7,504 nt of DNA from a bacterium. Lineage in GTDB: Bacteria > BMS3Abin14. The notes below the pieces were generated by a model. It searched no databases and was not told where the DNA came from. It saw nothing but the letters and a program-made list of their open reading frames with translations. Positions 5,417 to 7,504 of this stretch are shown one piece after another (within the stretch, counting starts at the first letter, position 1; the number at the start of each line of letters is the position of its first letter). The translations under genes and the position numbers were made by a program. Location: NCBI GenBank assembly GCA_022865845.1, contig JALHUC010000074.1, positions 1-7,504 on the forward strand, read 5' to 3'.

Positions 5417-5848
5417 ATGTCTGATCCTAAATTCTCCGGTGGTTGCCTCTGCGGAGCCGTTCGCTATGAAGTTCATTCTGATCTTCGGGGTATCGCATGC
5501 TGTCACTGCTCCAAATGCCGCCGGTTCCACGGCCATCTGGCTGCCTATCTCATAACTACGGTCGATGATCTCAAGTTCGTGAAGGAGCGCAGCCTGAAGT
5601 GGTTCCACTCGGTAAAGGACGAAACTCCCGACGTGTATCGGGGGTTCTGCTCCGAATGCGGCTCCTCCCTGTTCTGGGACCCCAGGGGAGAAGACATGAT
5701 CGCCGTCGCGGCTGGTTCCCTGGATGAACCGACGGGACTGAAGATGCTGGGCCACTCCTGGGTCAGCCAGAAGGGGGATTACTACGAGATCAACGATGAC
5801 CTGCCGAGGTATGTGAAGGGGTGGGGAAAGTCGGAGCAAATCAAGTAA
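5417..5848 (+). CDS. GFA-family (glutathione-dependent formaldehyde-activating-like) zinc protein
   Basis: A 143-residue protein with the GFA/CENP-V fold signature. It opens MSDPKFSGGCLCGAVRYEV, followed by CCHCSKCRRFHG and later GFCSECGSSLFW. Family knowledge assigns C10, C12, C78 and C81 to a structural zinc and C29, C31 and C34 to a second zinc at the active site; all seven cysteines are present with the expected CxC, CxCxxC and CxxC spacing. The founding member was linked to S-hydroxymethylglutathione formation, but most family members have no proven activity, so a formaldehyde role is not claimed. ATG 5417 is preferred over the in-frame TTG at 5390 because AAAGGGG lies just upstream and the family begins near this point. 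It lies 82 bp after the dehydrogenase on the same strand and converges on the lipoprotein gene. Confidence 0.9.
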   Translation: MSDPKFSGGCLCGAVRYEVHSDLRGIACCHCSKCRRFHGHLAAYLITTVDDLKFVKERSLKWFHSVKDETPDVYRGFCSECGSSLFWDPRGEDMIAVAAGSLDEPTGLKMLGHSWVSQKGDYYEINDDLPRYVKGWGKSEQIK

Positions 5849-5975
5849 TAGAAATAGTAATAGGGGTAAGAAAGATCTGGACCTGGTCGTAGTCCTAATC
5901 CCGGGAAAAAGAGCGCCCTGTATCTACCAGGCACCAAGTCCGAGCACTATGTAGGGCCAGATCCAGTCCTATTTC
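5849..5975. other. Convergent intergenic region with three nested dyads
   Basis: Between the two convergent genes, three inverted pairs nest inside each other: GAAATAG (5851-5857) with CTATTTC (5969-5975), GATCTGG (5874-5880) with CCAGATC (5957-5963), and CCTGGT (5882-5887) with ACCAGG (5926-5931). The outer pair takes in the stop codon of the minus-strand gene. The arrangement could act as a shared termination or mRNA-end structure, though there is no clear T-run. Confidence 0.35.
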
Positions 5976-6451
5976 AAGCTGTAGATCAATCGAGTCTCCT
6001 CCCTATTGACGATCACCATTACGCCCATATCCGGAAGCAGCCAGTAATGATCGTTCTCCCCAATAGTGCCTATAAAGCGCTGCTTCTGTTCCAGCTGCTG
6101 ACGCAGGCCCGGATCGGCTGAGTACTCTTCGTCAAGTAGAGCCTCAAGTTCATTGGAGACATCTCCTTTGAAGTTGACTTCCACCACCTGTAGAACGCCA
6201 GACGATACCTGGTAGCTGACGCCAGAGGCTAACAGGCCCTCCCGAGGGTTAACCGTTTCCGCCGATACGTATCTGTCCTTGGCAGCCCTTTGGAGAGACA
6301 GCCTGTTCTCTTTGTAGACAGCTTTCAGCTCCTCCACCGAACCGCCAAGCTTCACTCCCAGCACTTCCTGGGGTCGCACCGAGCCCTTTGTCCCCTGGGA
6401 ACAGGCGAAAAGTGTCAGGAGTATTAAAAAGGAAACTGTCTGTATCTTCAC
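5969..6451 (-). CDS. Small predicted lipoprotein, function unknown
   Basis: The GTG at 6451-6449 gives 160 residues opening MKIQTVSFLILLTLFACSQG. This is a short charged start, a hydrophobic stretch of about 11 residues and a lipobox-like LFAC with the lipidated cysteine at position 17. An AGAGGA ribosome site lies six bases upstream on the minus strand. The frame stays open to 6556, but the extra 35 codons run through tandem repeats and would bury the signal peptide, so that start is rejected. The mature part is mostly soluble, with GVKLGGSVEELKAVY near its beginning, a pattern seen in various small periplasmic proteins that use a repeated short alpha/beta unit, and it ends MVIVNREETRLIYSLK. 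I do not recognise a family. It is convergent with the GFA gene and downstream of the DUF188 gene on the same strand, 115 bp apart, with repeats between. Confidence 0.75.
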   Translation of the reverse strand: MKIQTVSFLILLTLFACSQGTKGSVRPQEVLGVKLGGSVEELKAVYKENRLSLQRAAKDRYVSAETVNPREGLLASGVSYQVSSGVLQVVEVNFKGDVSNELEALLDEEYSADPGLRQQLEQKQRFIGTIGENDHYWLLPDMGVMVIVNREETRLIYSLK

Positions 6452-6487
6452 ACTACATCCTCTTTGGTAAATCAGCTTTTGGCCTTC

Positions 6488-6508
6488 TTCTGCGTTCTGC
6501 GTTCTGTA
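6488..6508. repeat. Short heptamer run TTCTGCG
   Basis: Two exact TTCTGCG units (6488-6494, 6495-6501) are followed by TTCTGTA (6502-6508). It lies between the lipoprotein and DUF188 genes, 25 bases from the second NTTGGAC array. Confidence 0.55.
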
Positions 6509-6533
6509 ATTTCGCACCCCACACTGCTTTTCT

Positions 6534-6561
6534 TTTGGACGTTGGACTTTGGACATTGGAC
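6534..6561 (+). repeat. Four tandem heptamers NTTGGAC (copy 2)
   Basis: Units TTTGGAC, GTTGGAC, TTTGGAC and ATTGGAC are contiguous, with TGCTTTTCT to the left and TGCCTTTACC to the right. It matches copy 1 at 301-328 in period, unit count, orientation and part of the flanks. It ends five bases before the stop codon of the minus-strand DUF188 gene. Confidence 0.88.
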
Positions 6562-6566
6562 TGCCT

Positions 6567-7004
6567 TTACCGAAGGGCGTTTATCATCTCGTCGAGCTTG
6601 GCCAGGAACCGGGAGCGGAACTTTTTATCCATGGGAGGCGGGCCGCCGGTGATCTCCCCTGTCTGGCGCAGGTGATCCTTCAAGGCCCTCATGGCCAAGG
6701 CGTCCCCAATGGCCGCTTCTGTGAACTCTTCCCCCCTGGTGCCAAGGACCCTGGCGCCTGCATCGATACAGCGTGCCGCGAGCGGGATGTCACCTGTGAC
6801 AACGATGTCCCCCGGTCCGGCACGGTCTGCGATCCAGTCATCAGCAGCGTCAAAATCACCTGGGACAACCTCCAGGGTCACCCGTTCGTTATGGGGTATT
6901 CTCATCCAGCTATTGGCAACTACACAGACCGGCACCAGGTAACGGTCAGCTACTTTATAGGTCTCATCCTTGACGGGACAGGCATCAGCATCGATGTAGA
7001 TCAA
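6567..7004 (-). CDS. YaiI/YqxD-family protein (DUF188)
   Basis: A 145-residue member of the DUF188 family (YaiI in E. coli, YqxD in Bacillus), a widespread cytoplasmic protein with a predicted PIN-like nuclease fold and no established biochemical role. Diagnostic motifs are IDADACP at residues 4-10, VANS at 29-32, FDAADDWI at 51-58, VTGDIPLA at 69-76 and ITGGPPP at 118-124; the acidic residues D5, D7, D55 and D72 would form the metal site if it is a nuclease. The start is taken as TTG at 7004-7002, because GGAGG lies exactly eight bases upstream and the resulting [10 protein letters not shown] matches family N-termini. The in-frame ATG at 7019 lies just before that GGAGG and has no ribosome site of its own. 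A still longer frame to 7202 runs through dispersed repeats and is not credible. Length agrees with the family (about 145-155). Confidence 0.92.
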   Translation of the reverse strand: MIYIDADACPVKDETYKVADRYLVPVCVVANSWMRIPHNERVTLEVVPGDFDAADDWIADRAGPGDIVVTGDIPLAARCIDAGARVLGTRGEEFTEAAIGDALAMRALKDHLRQTGEITGGPPPMDKKFRSRFLAKLDEMINALR

Positions 7005-7012
7005 TGGAATAA

Positions 7013-7017
7013 CCTCC
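7013..7017 (-). promoter_or_regulatory. Ribosome binding site that sets the DUF188 start
   Basis: Minus-strand GGAGG is followed by an 8-base spacer and TTG. The upstream ATG overlaps the site itself and cannot use it, so the site argues for the TTG start. Confidence 0.65.
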
Positions 7018-7045
7018 ATTAAGTAGTTCGCAATGACTATTTCAA

Positions 7046-7116
7046 CTGGATTCCGGATCACGACTCCCGTCTTCATTTTCAACTTTGTCGTGGTAAGGCC
7101 TCGTGTCCGGAATGAC
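7046..7116. repeat. Dispersed dyad repeat CTGGATTCCGG...CCGGAATGAC
   Basis: ATTCCGGATCACGA (7050-7063) pairs with TCGTGTCCGGAAT (7101-7113) apart from one bulged T. The outer ends CTGGATTCCGG and CCGGAATGAC are those of a very common intergenic repeat of environmental bacteria (recognised from memory). An inserted centre of about 37 bp makes this copy longer than the usual short form. It lies in the DUF188 leader. Confidence 0.6.
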
Positions 7117-7130
7117 ACCAACTTGCGGTT

Positions 7131-7151
7131 GTCGTTCGATAAGCTCAGGAC
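7131..7151. repeat. Dispersed repeat of the TTCGAYAAGCTCAGGAC type
   Basis: TTCGATAAGCTCAGGAC, preceded by GTCG, matches a short repeat that often appears between genes and translates as LSLSK/N when read through, as it does here in a spurious upstream extension of the DUF188 frame. Family membership is judged from the pattern. Confidence 0.55.
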
Positions 7152-7197
7152 TATACCGTGGTAAGTTACGGTTGCGGGCTCGGGTTCGTGTATTACT

Positions 7198-7256
7198 CCC
7201 ACTCCCCCTCTCGCCCACTCTCCCTCTCTTGTGCTCTCCCCCGTGTCACCGTGTCT
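7198..7256. repeat. Pyrimidine-rich 16-bp and 8-bp tandem units
   Basis: CCCACTCCCCCTCTCG (7198-7213) is repeated as CCCACTCTCCCTCTCT (7214-7229), 14 of 16 identical. After a short CT-rich stretch come CCGTGTCA (7241-7248) and CCGTGTCT (7249-7256). The last pair overlaps the stop codon of the minus-strand thioesterase gene. The strand is almost purely pyrimidine from 7194 to 7230. Confidence 0.65.
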
Positions 7257-7504
7257 TATTATTACCTTTCCCCCACCTTGTCCTCAGCCGAGTAATTTCC
7301 TTTCCATCCTTTTCCCTGGTAATGGAGTGCAGCCATGTGCCCTCCTCTTCGGTGGACTGAAGGGCAACGACCACATGGTCCCCCGCAACCGCCTCCCCTT
7401 TGAAGACAGCTTCGATGGAGGAAGGAAGTATCCCGCTCTCGATCCCAGGCAAAACAGAATCCAGTGCCCACTGGATGTAGAACACGTGGTTGACGTGCCT
7501 GTAC
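7246..7504 (-). CDS. Acyl-ACP thioesterase-like hotdog protein, C-terminal part (partial)
   Basis: The frame is open from the right edge to TGA at 7248-7246 and gives 85 residues starting [19 protein letters not shown] followed by YIxWALD is the hallmark of the second hotdog domain of acyl-ACP thioesterases (FatA/FatB-like; in 4HBT enzymes the form is YxHVNNxxY). These enzymes release fatty acids from acyl carrier protein in the cytoplasm. The rest, with [33 protein letters not shown] and a short basic tail, fits the strands that end this domain. The last few residues before the stop are encoded by the CCGTGTC repeat and probably have no functional weight. The N-terminal domain and most of the catalytic region lie beyond the window, so a plain 4HBT thioesterase cannot be excluded. 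Confidence 0.72.
   Translation of the reverse strand, partial: YRHVNHVFYIQWALDSVLPGIESGILPSSIEAVFKGEAVAGDHVVVALQSTEEEGTWLHSITREKDGKEITRLRTRWGKGNNKTR

Noticed and set aside
6452..6556. Longer N-terminus of the lipoprotein
   Set aside because: The extra codons run through tandem repeats and would place the signal peptide internally. A GTG with a proper ribosome site is available at 6451.
7005..7202. Longer N-terminus of the DUF188 protein, or a separate leader peptide
   Set aside because: The extension is encoded by dispersed repeats (giving the tell-tale LSLSN peptide) and family members begin right at the IDADACP strand.

Overview
The window looks like chromosomal DNA from an uncultured or environmental deltaproteobacterium-like organism (Desulfobacterota in the broad sense). 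The basis is the recO-glyQ-glyS gene order, the two-subunit (E. coli-type) glycyl-tRNA synthetase, and repeat-rich intergenic DNA of a kind I associate with such genomes. The taxonomic call is inference; no rRNA or marker phylogeny is available here.

Layout. The left edge carries the last 61 codons of recO (+). A 238-bp gap follows with two short tandem arrays and a sigma70-like promoter, then glyQ and glyS (+), which overlap by one base and together encode the alpha and beta subunits of glycyl-tRNA synthetase. A clear intrinsic terminator follows glyS. From there to 4611 (about 1.15 kb) there is no credible gene. This stretch holds short tandem arrays, dispersed dyad repeats, an apparent 5' remnant of a group II intron (about 3911-4090), and a 148-bp element of consecutive near-perfect hairpins (4327-4474) closed by 12-bp terminal inverted repeats.

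The right half holds a short-chain dehydrogenase (4612-5334, +), a GFA-family zinc protein (5417-5848, +), and a convergent block on the minus strand: a small predicted lipoprotein (5969-6451), a YaiI/YqxD (DUF188) protein with a probable TTG start (6567-7004), and the C-terminal end of an acyl-ACP thioesterase-like hotdog protein that runs off the right edge. These right-hand genes do not form an obvious pathway; the thioesterase belongs to fatty-acid release and the others look like independent housekeeping or accessory genes.

The most unusual property is the intergenic DNA. At least eight arrays of exactly four (once five) tandem units with a 7- or 8-bp period occur in the gaps, in several unrelated sequence families. 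Two of the families recur in both orientations within the window. No such array is seen inside a coding body, though one begins on the last base of the glyS stop codon and an octamer pair overlaps the thioesterase stop codon. I found no defence system, CRISPR array, tRNA or rRNA gene.
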